Positions 5,965-14,881 of a stretch of 17,639 bases of DNA are shown here, piece after piece. The stretch lies in NCBI GenBank assembly GCA_010028225.1, contig RGOY01000009.1:1-17639 (forward strand). Direction: 5' to 3'. A program made the translations under genes and the position numbers. The notes under the pieces were generated by a model. The model made no database searches. It worked only from the letters and a program-made list of their open reading frames with translations, and had not been told where the DNA came from. Position 1 is the first letter of the stretch; each line of letters begins with the position of its first letter. The stretch comes from Actinomycetota bacterium (GTDB lineage: Bacteria > Actinomycetota > Actinomycetes > Nanopelagicales > Nanopelagicaceae).

Positions 5965-7359
5965 TTACGAATTTCGTTCATGGAGCCGCTCGAGAATCTC
6001 GCCAGCAAGATGAGTGACATCCCCCGCGCCGAGCGTTAGAACTAGATCGCCCGGTTCCATTTTTGAGATGAGCTGTGAGATTAACTCTTCTCGATTGGAT
6101 AGGTAATAAACCTTCTCCTGGGGAATATCTGACGCGATGAGGCCAGCAGTTACGCCCTCTATAGGCGCTTCACTTGCAGCGTAGATATCCGTCAAGAATA
6201 TGAGATCAGCTTCAGTAAGGGCGGTCGCAAATTCTCTATGAAAAACGGCAGTGCGAGAAAAGCGATGAGGTTGGAAAATAACGACGAGGCGACCGACGTT
6301 GGCCATGTAACTTCTAGCCATCGCAAGAGTTGCTTGGATCTCAGTCGGATGATGTCCATAATCATCAATCACTGTGATTCCCGCGATTTCACCCTTGAAT
6401 TCAAAGCGACGAGAGGTTCCTTGAAACGAAGCGAGAGCGGTGAGGATTCTTTGGCTCTCAAATCCCAATTCAAGGAGAGTGGCAATCACAGCCCCTGCAT
6501 TGAGCAAGTTATGGCGTCCAGAAATTGACAAGGTTAAGGTTCCAAGAGGTCTACCCCGCCACGAAATGCTCGCACTGGAACTTCGTGGGGAGAGAAGAAG
6601 ATTGCTCAGTTGAAGATCAAAGGACTCCTTTCCTGCCTCAGCAATTCCATACGTAACAGTGCGAAGCGTCGATGGGATTTCAAGTGTTGCAAGCTCTGCA
6701 TCATTTCCGCAAAGGATTAGAAATGTCCTCACTGTCTTTACAAATTCTTGGAAGGCTCTGCGAACTTCCTCTAAGTTTTTGAAGTTATCTACATGATCAA
6801 GCTCAAGATTTGTTATCACTGCACCGAGTGGGCGATACCGCATGAATGACCCATCAGACTCGTCAGCTTCAACGACAAAGACATCGCCAGAACCATCTCC
6901 AGAACCAGAATTTAATCCCTGGATTTTTGAACCGATGACGAAACTGGGATCCTCACCCATCGCTGCCAAAGTCCAGGCAAGCATTCCCGATGTAGTCGTC
7001 TTCCCATGGGTGCCTGCGACAGCGATCGATCTTCGTCCCACGAGCAGTTCAGCCAGTGCCTCCGCTCGCCCCAGTATGGGTAGCCCAACTTTTTCTGCAG
7101 CCGCAACCTCTGGATTGTTTCTCGGTATGGCACTGGACGTTACAAGGATTTGGGCACCTTCAATATTTTTCGCGTCATGACCGATGAAGATGCGCGCACC
7201 AGAACTCCGAAGTGGTTCCAGTGAACTTTGCTCTTGGTTATCTGACCCAGTTACAACCACTCCCCGTCCCAGGAGAATGCTCGCGATACCACTCATCCCG
7301 GAACCTGCGATACCGACGAAATGAACTCGCCTTCCCGGAGAAAAAAGAATCTCGCTCAT
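5965..7359 (-). CDS. murC: UDP-N-acetylmuramate--L-alanine ligase
   Basis: This is the 464-residue cytoplasmic ligase that adds L-alanine to UDP-MurNAc, the first Mur ligase step. It has an N-terminal UDP-binding Rossmann domain (HFVGIAGSGMSGIASILL, residues 13-30), the ATP P-loop AGTHGKTTTSGM (115-126), VVEADESDGSF (162-171), NLELDHVDNF and the C-terminal IDDYGHHPTE (331-340). All catalytic motifs are intact and the length is normal. The ATG overlaps the murG stop by 4 bases (ATGA), which suggests translational coupling. Confidence 0.97.
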   Translation of the reverse strand: MSEILFSPGRRVHFVGIAGSGMSGIASILLGRGVVVTGSDNQEQSSLEPLRSSGARIFIGHDAKNIEGAQILVTSSAIPRNNPEVAAAEKVGLPILGRAEALAELLVGRRSIAVAGTHGKTTTSGMLAWTLAAMGEDPSFVIGSKIQGLNSGSGDGSGDVFVVEADESDGSFMRYRPLGAVITNLELDHVDNFKNLEEVRRAFQEFVKTVRTFLILCGNDAELATLEIPSTLRTVTYGIAEAGKESFDLQLSNLLLSPRSSSASISWRGRPLGTLTLSISGRHNLLNAGAVIATLLELGFESQRILTALASFQGTSRRFEFKGEIAGITVIDDYGHHPTEIQATLAMARSYMANVGRLVVIFQPHRFSRTAVFHREFATALTEADLIFLTDIYAASEAPIEGVTAGLIASDIPQEKVYYLSNREELISQLISKMEPGDLVLTLGAGDVTHLAGEILERLHERNS

Positions 7360-8411
7360 GATCTACTCGACTCGCGAAGGATTTTCTCAATGCGCGTGGC
7401 CATGATCTCACTTGCATCAAGAAGTGGCCGGCTAGGTAGCGTGGGCGAAAGAGATAATGCCCTTTCGAGATTCTCTTGTAACCACTCCCCCGAGAATGCG
7501 CCATCAGAGACAGCGATGGCATTTCCACTCTCTACGAGTTCTCGCGCATTGAGAGTCTGCTCGCCATTGCCATGACCTAATGGAATCAAGATGGCGCGTT
7601 TACCCAACTCGCGAATCTCTGCACAGGTAACGGCTCCAGCTCGCGCGATGACAAGATCTGCCTCCTCATAAGCAGATGCCATCTCCTCGATAAATTCTTC
7701 GGCACGGTAATTGGGATCTTGAGGGAGATTATGTCCTCGGTTGCCGATTCCCACGCTGTGGCGAATCGTGCAGTGATCGACGAGTGCGCCAAGTGAGTTC
7801 CAGACAGCTCGATTAATACTCGCGCTACCGGTTGATCCACCCAGGACCAAAATTCGTCGATTCTTGCCCACACGTTTTGTGTCGGAGCGCGATGATTGAT
7901 GGCTCCTTGAAGCCAGTTCAATAATCCCTTTTCGTAGCGGTATCCCGATCGTCTCAGCGTTCCACGAAGCTCCAAGAGAATCGAAGTTAACAAAAACTGA
8001 TTTCGCCCACCGTCGACCCAAGCGATTGGCAAATCCGGCGAGGGCGTTGGCCTCATGAATGATTATTGGCCGACCCAATATCTTGGCGGCAATGTAGATA
8101 GGTGTGGCCACATATCCGCCAAAGCCCACCACAACCTGACTCTTTCGCACGAGTGGTAGCGATTGGAGAAGTGCGAGAGCGAACTTGAAGGGAAAGATCA
8201 AGGATGAGATCGATACGGCGCGAGGTAATGGCGCCTTGGCAATGTAGCGCCATCTAAATTTTGAAACGAGAGTTCGTTCTAGACCGCTCTTGGTCCCGAC
8301 GAACTCAATATCTAAAGCTGGGTTTCGCTCCAGAAGTAATTCAGCGACGGAGATTGCTGGGCCGATATGGCCCATGGTTCCACCGGCCGCGAAGAGAACT
8401 CTGCCTGCCAT
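7356..8411 (-). CDS. murG: UDP-GlcNAc:lipid I N-acetylglucosaminyltransferase
   Basis: MurG is the GT28 glycosyltransferase (351 residues here) that converts lipid I to lipid II on the inner face of the membrane. Visible motifs are an N-terminal glycine-rich loop AGGTMGHIGPA (9-19), GFGGYVATP (96-104), HEANALAGFANR (119-130), GGSTGSASIN (191-200), ARAGAVTCAE (256-265) and IPLGHGNGEQTLNA (276-289), the donor site. The glycine-rich loop normally reads GGTGGH; here the fourth position is Met, perhaps a lineage trait. The gene lies 10 bases downstream of ftsW and overlaps murC by 4 bases. Confidence 0.96.
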   Translation of the reverse strand: MAGRVLFAAGGTMGHIGPAISVAELLLERNPALDIEFVGTKSGLERTLVSKFRWRYIAKAPLPRAVSISSLIFPFKFALALLQSLPLVRKSQVVVGFGGYVATPIYIAAKILGRPIIIHEANALAGFANRLGRRWAKSVFVNFDSLGASWNAETIGIPLRKGIIELASRSHQSSRSDTKRVGKNRRILVLGGSTGSASINRAVWNSLGALVDHCTIRHSVGIGNRGHNLPQDPNYRAEEFIEEMASAYEEADLVIARAGAVTCAEIRELGKRAILIPLGHGNGEQTLNARELVESGNAIAVSDGAFSGEWLQENLERALSLSPTLPSRPLLDASEIMATRIEKILRESSRS

Positions 8412-8421
8412 CGAGAGAACA

Positions 8422-9576
8422 CTACTTGAGGGTGCGCGAGAGTCGTTGGGCTAGTTCTTCTTTAACGGCAGGGTCGCGTAAGGCGATATTGAGCACTACG
8501 CCGAGGGCCATCAGTGTGCTGACTAGTGAAGAGCCACCGTAGGAGATCAAAGGCAAAGTAACGCCGATAACTGGAATCAACCCGGTTACCGAACCAATGT
8601 TGATGGCAATCTGGACCACCATCCATATTCCGATTCCTGCGACCAGATATTTCTCAAAGAGAGTGTGGGATTTCAGCGCCACTTTAAAGATGGTCATGAT
8701 GAGAAAGAAGAAGAGGAAGAGGACTGTCAACGATCCAAGCAAGCCCATCTCTTCACCAATCACTGCGAAGATGAAGTCTGTATGAGCTTCTGCAAGATTT
8801 CCCCACTTCTGTTTTCCAGCACCAAGTCCTGATCCAAAGATTCCACCTGACGCGAAGGCCATGATTGAGTGCGCTGGTTGCCATCCTGCATGCTGATAGT
8901 TCTCCTCCGAGAAAGGGTCGAGCAAGGCTTTGATTCGATAAATTCTGTTTGGCTGAGTCAAGATCATGACTACGATGAATAAACCGATTCCTCCCAAGCC
9001 CATGAAGAAGTACCGCATAGAAACTCCGGATATGAAGAGGACACCGGCTGCGATTGCAGCGAAAATGATTGCCGTGCCGAGGTCCTTCCCGGCAACAATC
9101 AAACCGATGATTGCGATTAATCCTGGTAAGAGATTTTTCAGTAGATCCGAGCGGAGCCCTTGAGTGATTAACTCTTCATGCTTGGACAAAACTCCGGCAA
9201 TCCAGAGCAGCATGCCAAGTTTTGCAAACTCACTCGGTTGCAAGGTGAAGCCTGCAATTGATATCCAGTTTGCATTTCCATTAACTTCTTTGCCGATTCC
9301 CGGCAATAGAGGCAGCGCGAGGGATCCAAGCGATGCGATGAGTGAGATCGTCGAGATACGTTGTAGAAAACGAGGCGGAGTGCGCATAAGCAGGGCTGCG
9401 AGAGTGACTCCCACAATAAAGAGGAGAAATTGCTTTGCAACTATCGCTACTGAGCCACGAGATTCTTGCAATGCGATCACACTTGATGCCGAGAAGACCA
9501 TAAGAAGACCCAAGAGCGAGAGCAAGAGTGCAGGGAGGACGATTCCGTAAAAGCGAGTTACAGGTTTTCTCATCAT
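8422..9576 (-). CDS. ftsW: FtsW, SEDS-family septal peptidoglycan glycosyltransferase
   Basis: This is a 384-residue polytopic membrane protein (about ten hydrophobic segments) of the SEDS family, which polymerises lipid II at the septum together with its cognate class B PBP, here FtsI. Signature motifs are FTLQPSEFAKLG (110-121), AEAHTDFIFAVIGEEMG (262-278), which holds the proposed catalytic Asp267, and IGVTLPLISYGGSSL (337-351). The usual PDLGT motif reads GKDLGTA (163-169). FtsW is chosen over RodA because it sits between murD and murG. The ATG overlaps the murD stop by 4 bases and a GGTGG lies just upstream; a second Met codon follows directly. Confidence 0.96.
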   Translation of the reverse strand: MMRKPVTRFYGIVLPALLLSLLGLLMVFSASSVIALQESRGSVAIVAKQFLLFIVGVTLAALLMRTPPRFLQRISTISLIASLGSLALPLLPGIGKEVNGNANWISIAGFTLQPSEFAKLGMLLWIAGVLSKHEELITQGLRSDLLKNLLPGLIAIIGLIVAGKDLGTAIIFAAIAAGVLFISGVSMRYFFMGLGGIGLFIVVMILTQPNRIYRIKALLDPFSEENYQHAGWQPAHSIMAFASGGIFGSGLGAGKQKWGNLAEAHTDFIFAVIGEEMGLLGSLTVLFLFFFLIMTIFKVALKSHTLFEKYLVAGIGIWMVVQIAINIGSVTGLIPVIGVTLPLISYGGSSLVSTLMALGVVLNIALRDPAVKEELAQRLSRTLK

Positions 9577-10988
9577 GATGCCACCAACTCACGTACAGCA
9601 TCTGAAAATGCTTCGCCGCGTTCGGCATAGGAGGTGAACTGATCCATCGAGGCGCAGGCGGGCGCAAGAAGAACAGTATGTCCGCTCGAAGCAAGGGCCT
9701 TTGCAACAGTCACCACGTGGCGCATCAACTCTTTACCCCGAAGTCCAGGATCAGTCTCCACAATCTTCAACTGAGGTTTTTCGCGGAGCATGGCCTCTTT
9801 GATCAATGAAGCATCTGTGCCTATCAATATCACTGCTTCGATTCGCCGATGAGCGGCTCGAGCCAACTCGTCCATTGACGCCCCCTTAGCCAATCCACCT
9901 GCAATCCAGATGATCCGATCGAAAGAGAAGAGTGCAGAGAGTGCGGCATGAGGATTTGTCGCCTTGGAGTCATCAATCCACATAATCCCGTCCTGATCAA
10001 GGATCAACTCCAGGCGATGATGATCAAGCGAGAATCCTCGAAGCCCTGTTGCGATAGCGCTCGGCTCGATCTGCAGCGCCCGTGCTAAACCTGCCGCCGC
10101 TAGAGAGTTCAGAAGATTGTGCGGGGCATCCGAAGGCAGATCAGAGGCCAGAGAGAGTTCAATGGCCTCGGATTGATCTGGGACGAAGGCGCGATCGACC
10201 AAAATCTCCTCGACAAGTCCAAGTTCTCCGGGACCAGGTGTATCAAGGTGAAAAGCCACGACTTTAACGTGCGGTGCTCGCTCTTTGAGAATTTGGAAAG
10301 ATTTTGCCAGCGTGGCATCAGAGATATTCACCAGCGCAAGTTTGCTCAAATGAAAAAGTTTCATCTTTGCATCTGCGTACGATTCGAAACTCCCATGCCA
10401 ATCAATGTGATCCTGTGCAATATTGAGTAGCGCAACAGCTTCGAATCGAGGGAGATTACTCCAGGCCAACTGAAATGACGATAACTCGATAGCTAATACG
10501 TCAAAACCATTCTCGAGAGATTCGATTACTGTTCGCCCAACATTTCCGCAAGCAACTCCATTCACTCCACTTGCCTTGAAGATGCTCTCAACCATCTGAA
10601 TGGTCGTGGTCTTGCCATTTGTTCCGGTGAGGGCAATCCACTTTTGATGAGGTGCAAGAGTTGCCTTCACCTTCCAAGCAAAATCAATCTCGCTGAGAAT
10701 CTGGACGCTTAACCTGCGAAGTTCCTCAATTAGAGGATGATCCATGCGCCAGCCGGGGCTCACTACTGCAATCGTCTTCTCTCCATCGATTCCCTGGGGA
10801 ATATCTCGCTTTGCAGTTGAATCTCGTTCATCGATTATCTCAACCGGATATCCATGACGTGTGATGAAATCGAAGAGCGCTCGTCCCGTGACACCCGCGC
10901 CAACGACCAGGAAGTTTTTTCCTTCGAATTCGGACCCGATGCTCATGGGGAAATGTGTGGTGGCTTTAGCCAACGACCCAATCTGCAT
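9573..10988 (-). CDS. murD: UDP-N-acetylmuramoyl-L-alanine--D-glutamate ligase
   Basis: This cytoplasmic Mur ligase adds D-glutamate, the second residue of the stem peptide. Motifs are the Rossmann start NFLVVGAGVTGRAL (25-38), the P-loop LTGTNGKTTT (120-129), GNVG (148-151), AIELSSFQL (166-174), NIAQDHIDWHGSFESYADAK (189-208) and IDDSKATNPHAAL (338-350). The length is 471 residues from the ATG at 10988, which overlaps mraY by 23 bases. An alternative ATG at 10946 (residue 15) would start 19 bases after the mraY stop and leave a more typical N-terminus. Neither has a clear Shine-Dalgarno, so the start is uncertain. Confidence 0.96.
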   Translation of the reverse strand: MQIGSLAKATTHFPMSIGSEFEGKNFLVVGAGVTGRALFDFITRHGYPVEIIDERDSTAKRDIPQGIDGEKTIAVVSPGWRMDHPLIEELRRLSVQILSEIDFAWKVKATLAPHQKWIALTGTNGKTTTIQMVESIFKASGVNGVACGNVGRTVIESLENGFDVLAIELSSFQLAWSNLPRFEAVALLNIAQDHIDWHGSFESYADAKMKLFHLSKLALVNISDATLAKSFQILKERAPHVKVVAFHLDTPGPGELGLVEEILVDRAFVPDQSEAIELSLASDLPSDAPHNLLNSLAAAGLARALQIEPSAIATGLRGFSLDHHRLELILDQDGIMWIDDSKATNPHAALSALFSFDRIIWIAGGLAKGASMDELARAAHRRIEAVILIGTDASLIKEAMLREKPQLKIVETDPGLRGKELMRHVVTVAKALASSGHTVLLAPACASMDQFTSYAERGEAFSDAVRELVAS

Positions 10989-12024
10989 AGAAGAGACCGA
11001 GGCCTAGCGCCATTGCGATCCCAGCGATAATCCAGAACCTGACCACGACGGTGACCTCACTCCACCCGAGAAGTTCGAAGTGATGGTGAAGCGGTGCCAT
11101 CTTGAAAACGCGTTTCCCGCCGGAAATCTTGAAGAATCCAGTCTGGATGATGACCGAGAGGGTGATGATGACAAAGAGCCCACCGAGTGCCACCAGAAGA
11201 AGTTGTACTCGAAGCGTGAGTGCTAGTCCCGCTAGTGCAGCACCGATTGCGAGAGATCCGGTGTCACCCATGATGATCCGAGCAGGTGATGTGTTCCACC
11301 AAAGGAATCCCGCAAGAGATCCGGCGAATGCTGCAGCTAGTACTGCCAAATCAAGTGGGTCACGTACTTCATAACACTTCAATGACGGTTCAAGAGCGCA
11401 GCTTTGCCCAAATTCCCAAACACCGATCAGTACGAATGCTAGGAAGGAGAGAATCGCCGCTCCCGAGGCAAGTCCATCTAATCCATCGGTGAGATTGACG
11501 GCATTGCTAGTTCCTAGAATCATCAGAATCGCAAGAGCAATGACTGCAACAACCCCGAGTTCGATTGATGTATCGCGAACTGTGGAGAGGTTTGTCGAGA
11601 TAGGAGTAAGGCCCCGCTCATCTGGAAACTTTGTCGCGGCAAAAGCGAAGCCACCTGATATCAAGATCTGACCAAGAAGTTTCATTCTCGCCGGCAGTCC
11701 TTTTGAATTCTGTCGTGAGATCTTCAACCAGTCATCGAGGAATCCCACCAATGCGATAGCGATAACGAGGGCAAGGACTAATAGCGCTGAGGTCGTCAGT
11801 GGAACACCGATAAGCAGGTGTGAAATAAGGTAACCCAGAGTTGCCGCGATGACGATCGCGATTCCGCCCATCGTGGGAGTGCCACGCTTTGCCAGGTGAG
11901 TTGATGGACCATCTTCGCGAATCACTTGGCCATAACCGCGTGCAGCGAAAACTTTGATGAGTGATGAGGTGAGCAGGAAACTCAGAAGAAATGAGAAAGC
12001 GCCTGCGAGCAGGATTCCTCTCAT
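10966..12024 (-). CDS. mraY: phospho-N-acetylmuramoyl-pentapeptide transferase (lipid I synthase)
   Basis: This 352-residue polytopic enzyme transfers phospho-MurNAc-pentapeptide from UDP to undecaprenyl phosphate, forming lipid I. Characteristic motifs are KRGTPTMGG (46-54), the magnesium-site pair FLDDWLK (95-101), NAVNLTDGLDGLA (174-186), MGDTGSLAIG (252-261) and MAPLHHHFELLGW (309-321). The insert carrying CALEPSLKCYEVRDPLDLA is typical of actinobacterial MraY. The ATG overlaps the murF stop by 4 bases, and a strong GAGAGAGG lies 6 bases before it. Confidence 0.97.
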   Translation of the reverse strand: MRGILLAGAFSFLLSFLLTSSLIKVFAARGYGQVIREDGPSTHLAKRGTPTMGGIAIVIAATLGYLISHLLIGVPLTTSALLVLALVIAIALVGFLDDWLKISRQNSKGLPARMKLLGQILISGGFAFAATKFPDERGLTPISTNLSTVRDTSIELGVVAVIALAILMILGTSNAVNLTDGLDGLASGAAILSFLAFVLIGVWEFGQSCALEPSLKCYEVRDPLDLAVLAAAFAGSLAGFLWWNTSPARIIMGDTGSLAIGAALAGLALTLRVQLLLVALGGLFVIITLSVIIQTGFFKISGGKRVFKMAPLHHHFELLGWSEVTVVVRFWIIAGIAMALGLGLFYADWVVG

Positions 12025-13406
12025 GCGAGCCCTCTCTCAGATTCGATACTCTTCAAATATTCGATGAAATCTGATGCCAATAGTTCCAGACCCTCTGCAC
12101 GGGAAGCCTTGAACAACACGCAATCACCTGGCTCGACATAGGAAAAAAACGCCTTCGCAGAGTCACGAGATTCGGCCGCTAGCCAGTCACCATGATCTCC
12201 CTCGAGGTAGCGCTTTTCATCGATTGCTACGAGGTAGTCGATACCTAATTGAGCAGCGAAATCGCCGACTTCTCTATGGAGTGAATCCGACTGCGCGCCA
12301 AGTTCATGCATCGTGCCAAGAAAGGCAAAGCTTCGTCCACCTCGCTCTTGGGCCATCAGCGCTGTGGTGCGAAGCGCGCCAGCCATGCTCTCTGGATTGG
12401 CATTGTAAGAATCATTGATGATCATCACACCAGCGATCTCACTCATCTCCATTCGCCATTTGCTTTCAGGTTTGAAAGTCGTCAAGCCAGTTGCAATCTC
12501 GTTATCACTGAGTCCTAATGTGAAAGCTACTGCAGCGGCTGCAAGTGCATTCGCGACATGGTGCGCGCCCGCGATACCTAACTCAACGGCCTCTCGCCCA
12601 TGAGGTGTAACCAACTCGAAATGGGCAAAGCCTGATCTCATTTCGACATCGGTCGCCCTGATCTCTTCGACTCCACTCTCGCCAAATCGAATCACCTTCA
12701 GATCACTTCGACTCTCTGCCATCTTTGGCGTGAATTCGTCATAAGTACCGAGGATTGCAACCCCACCTGGTTGGATTCCCATGACTAACTCAGACTTCGC
12801 TCTCGCAATCGCCTCGCGTGAGCCAAACTCGCCAAGATGCGCTGTCCCAACTTTGAGCACTACGCCGATACTCGGCCGCGCCATCTGCGCCAATCGATAG
12901 ATATCGCCGAGATGACGTGCGCCCATTTCTGCGACACAAAAACCAGTGGATTCATTGCATTGCGTCAGAGTTACAGGTAGTCCTAAGTCGTTGTTGTAAG
13001 AGCCGATTGGCGCAACAGTGCCGCGATTTCTCGACGAGAGCGAAGTTTTGAGGATGTGAGCAATCATGTCTTTCGTCGTCGTCTTTCCTTGTGATCCGGT
13101 GATTCCGATTACCGTGAGTTCATTTAAAGTCGATCGATAAAAGGTTGCCCATTTGGCAGCCGCTTGCATGACATCTGGCACGATAATTGCCGGGCAATCA
13201 AGATTTCGCTCGAGAAGTGCGAATGCACCGCCTGAATTCGGGGCAAAGTCATGACCGTCTACTCGCTCACCTTTCAAAGCCAGGAAGATTCCGTTCTTTC
13301 GAGGAGCCCTCGAGTCAAAAAAGAGCGAGCCATCCGTTAGCTCTTCTCCGGAGAGGTTATGGAGCACGCCTCCAACAATTTCAGCGACTGTGGAAGCAGA
13401 AATCAT
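12021..13406 (-). CDS. murF: UDP-N-acetylmuramoyl-tripeptide--D-alanyl-D-alanine ligase
   Basis: This 461-residue cytoplasmic ligase completes the UDP-MurNAc-pentapeptide by adding D-Ala-D-Ala. It has the MurF N-terminal domain (ASTVAEIVGGVLH, FFDSRAPRKNGIFLALKGERVDGHDF), the P-loop GITGSQGKTTTKDM (101-114), GTAHLGEFGSREAIARAKSE, INDSYNANPESM and LGTMHELG. All core motifs are present and the length is normal. It starts 3 bases after the murE stop and overlaps mraY by 4 bases. The third-domain sequence and gene order separate it from MurE. Confidence 0.96.
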   Translation of the reverse strand: MISASTVAEIVGGVLHNLSGEELTDGSLFFDSRAPRKNGIFLALKGERVDGHDFAPNSGGAFALLERNLDCPAIIVPDVMQAAAKWATFYRSTLNELTVIGITGSQGKTTTKDMIAHILKTSLSSRNRGTVAPIGSYNNDLGLPVTLTQCNESTGFCVAEMGARHLGDIYRLAQMARPSIGVVLKVGTAHLGEFGSREAIARAKSELVMGIQPGGVAILGTYDEFTPKMAESRSDLKVIRFGESGVEEIRATDVEMRSGFAHFELVTPHGREAVELGIAGAHHVANALAAAAVAFTLGLSDNEIATGLTTFKPESKWRMEMSEIAGVMIINDSYNANPESMAGALRTTALMAQERGGRSFAFLGTMHELGAQSDSLHREVGDFAAQLGIDYLVAIDEKRYLEGDHGDWLAAESRDSAKAFFSYVEPGDCVLFKASRAEGLELLASDFIEYLKSIESERGLA

Positions 13407-13409
13407 GGG

Positions 13410-14330
13410 TCAGCTCTTTCCTGATCTGAAATCGCGACCTTTTGCAAGAGATTCGATTGCCTTTGCAAGTTCGATTCGGTCATCGAAGGGCTCGACGCGA
13501 TCTTTGAATGCCTGGCCCTGTTCGTGACCTTTGCCAAGAACCACGACGCAATCACCCTTCTCGGCCATCGCCACTGCTCGAGCTATTGCTCCCGCACGAT
13601 CTATCTCTACGATCTTGTCTGCGCCGAGTTTCACCCCTGCTGTCATCTCGTCAATGATGGCCATCGGATCTTCACTGCGCGGATTGTCACTTGTGAAGAT
13701 AGAAATATCTGCACCATGTACCGAGGCGCGAGCCATCAGCGGACGCTTGCTCTTATCTCGGTCTCCGCCACAACCAAGAACTGCAATTAATTTGCCTTCA
13801 GTGCTCTCGCGAAGTGTCGCGAGGACTTTCTCAACCGCTTCTGGCGAGTGAGCGTAATCAACGAAAGCTTCGAACTCTTGACCAAGATCAACTCGCTCCA
13901 ACCTTCCAGGAGCCCCGCGTAACGTTGCAGAAACTCGCGCTAGAACTAGTGGATCGATACCGCTGTCGTAAGCGAAAGCTAGAGCCATCAAGTAGTTCTC
14001 AAGATTGTGTCGTCCACGCAGGGTGACTTCACTTTCAATCAGGATTCCCTCTGGACCCCTCACCTGGAGCTGGTATCCAAGTCGAGTCTTGCGATGATCC
14101 AGAAGATGCCATGTCGCACCTTTATCGCTCAGCGAGAGAGTCTCGACAAAGATCTCAGCGGAGGAAGCGAGTCTTGCTCCATAGGAGTCGTCAATATTAA
14201 TAAACGCCTTCTCGGCAAACTCATGCGAAAAAAGTCGAGATTTTGCCTGGAAATATCGCTCCATCGTCCCATGAAAATCGAGGTGGTCTTGGCTGAGATT
14301 TGTGGGGCAGAGCTTCGTGCTATCGAATCC
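13410..14330 (-). CDS. murE: MurE, C-terminal part, out of frame with the 5' part
   Basis: This is the 3' portion of murE, about 306 residues. Homology resumes near GFDSTKLCPTNLSQDHLDFHG and continues through RGRHNLENYLMALAFAY, VDYAHSPEAVEKVL, AVLGCGGDRDKSKRPLMA and FTSDNPRSEDPMAIIDEM to the C-terminus (LGKGHEQGQAF). The DNPRSEDP motif is the substrate-selecting signature of enzymes that add meso-diaminopimelate, so A1-gamma-like, DAP-type peptidoglycan is expected. The same frame stays open up to 14426, but residues upstream of about 14330 do not resemble MurE and are read from the wrong frame of the 5' part. The segment cannot work alone because the ATP P-loop is in the other fragment. Confidence 0.9.
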   Translation of the reverse strand, partial: GFDSTKLCPTNLSQDHLDFHGTMERYFQAKSRLFSHEFAEKAFINIDDSYGARLASSAEIFVETLSLSDKGATWHLLDHRKTRLGYQLQVRGPEGILIESEVTLRGRHNLENYLMALAFAYDSGIDPLVLARVSATLRGAPGRLERVDLGQEFEAFVDYAHSPEAVEKVLATLRESTEGKLIAVLGCGGDRDKSKRPLMARASVHGADISIFTSDNPRSEDPMAIIDEMTAGVKLGADKIVEIDRAGAIARAVAMAEKGDCVVVLGKGHEQGQAFKDRVEPFDDRIELAKAIESLAKGRDFRSGKS

Positions 14331-14340
14331 GCGGTCGGCG
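14328..14340. other. internal deletion scar in murE
   Basis: Within these bases the minus strand can be read as TTPTA of the 5' part and as DRGFD of the 3' part. By comparison with E. coli MurE, 44 residues should lie between TTG/TTP and TNLS(Q/R)DH; here only 32 bases remain, so about 100 bases are lost. Because both readings look family-like across GACCGCG, the sides may share 5-10 bases of microhomology. Confidence 0.8.
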
Positions 14341-14881
14341 TGGTGCGAATCGCGGGGATTTCGACACCCGGCATCCGCGTCGCAATTGTGCCGATAAGGC
14401 CAGCAGTAACACCTGCTTCTTGCCACATCTCGTAGAGCAGCGTTGTTGTCGTCGTCTTGCCATTCGTTCCCGTTATTCCTGCCGCATACAACTTCGACAT
14501 GGGATTGTCATAAAACCAATGAGCAAGGTGGCCTAGATCCACCTCTGGCCGCGAGACGGTGATGATCGGAATTGATCTATCAGTAACTATCGCATCTCCC
14601 GCCTTATCCGTGACGATTGCAACCGCACCTGATTTGATCGCATCACGGGCGAAAGTTGCACCATGATGTGTGATTCCGGGTAGTGCGACAAAGAGCGAAC
14701 CTGGATTGACGGATTGGGAGTCACTTGTCACATCGGTGACCAAGATTTTGGCCCATTCGCCACTGCCAGGATTGATTGGACCAAGGTAAGAGGCAACCTC
14801 CGCAAGATTTCGACTCGAGAGCGCAAAATCGAAGGAAAGACTCTGACTGCTGGCCGATGAAGTGAGAGCGAGATTACCCAT
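14333..14881 (-). CDS. murE: MurE, N-terminal part, frame broken by internal deletion
   Basis: This is the 5' portion of the UDP-MurNAc-L-Ala-D-Glu:meso-diaminopimelate ligase. It carries the UDP-binding N-terminal domain (VTSDSQSVNPGSLFVALPG, about residues 51-69) and the P-loop AGITGTNGKTTTTTLLYEMW (134-153). GLIGTIATR and the substrate segment AIRTTPTA (about 177-184) follow. The next part of the family, including the conserved MEVSSH motif, is absent. The frame continues as unrelated residues to a TGA at 14129-14131. The ATG overlaps the ftsI stop by 8 bases, and GAAGG lies about 9 bases upstream. Restoring about 33 residues would give roughly 520, normal for actinobacterial MurE. Confidence 0.9.

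Noticed and set aside
9164..9550. Plus-strand open frames inside ftsW, murF, ftsI and other genes
   Set aside because: These are antisense shadows of conserved minus-strand genes, have no family resemblance and lack ribosome binding sites.
14129..14426. Two overlapping murE-like genes
   Set aside because: The overlap exists only because each frame runs on as non-homologous residues past the scar. The homologous parts abut at about 14330 and together make one ligase.
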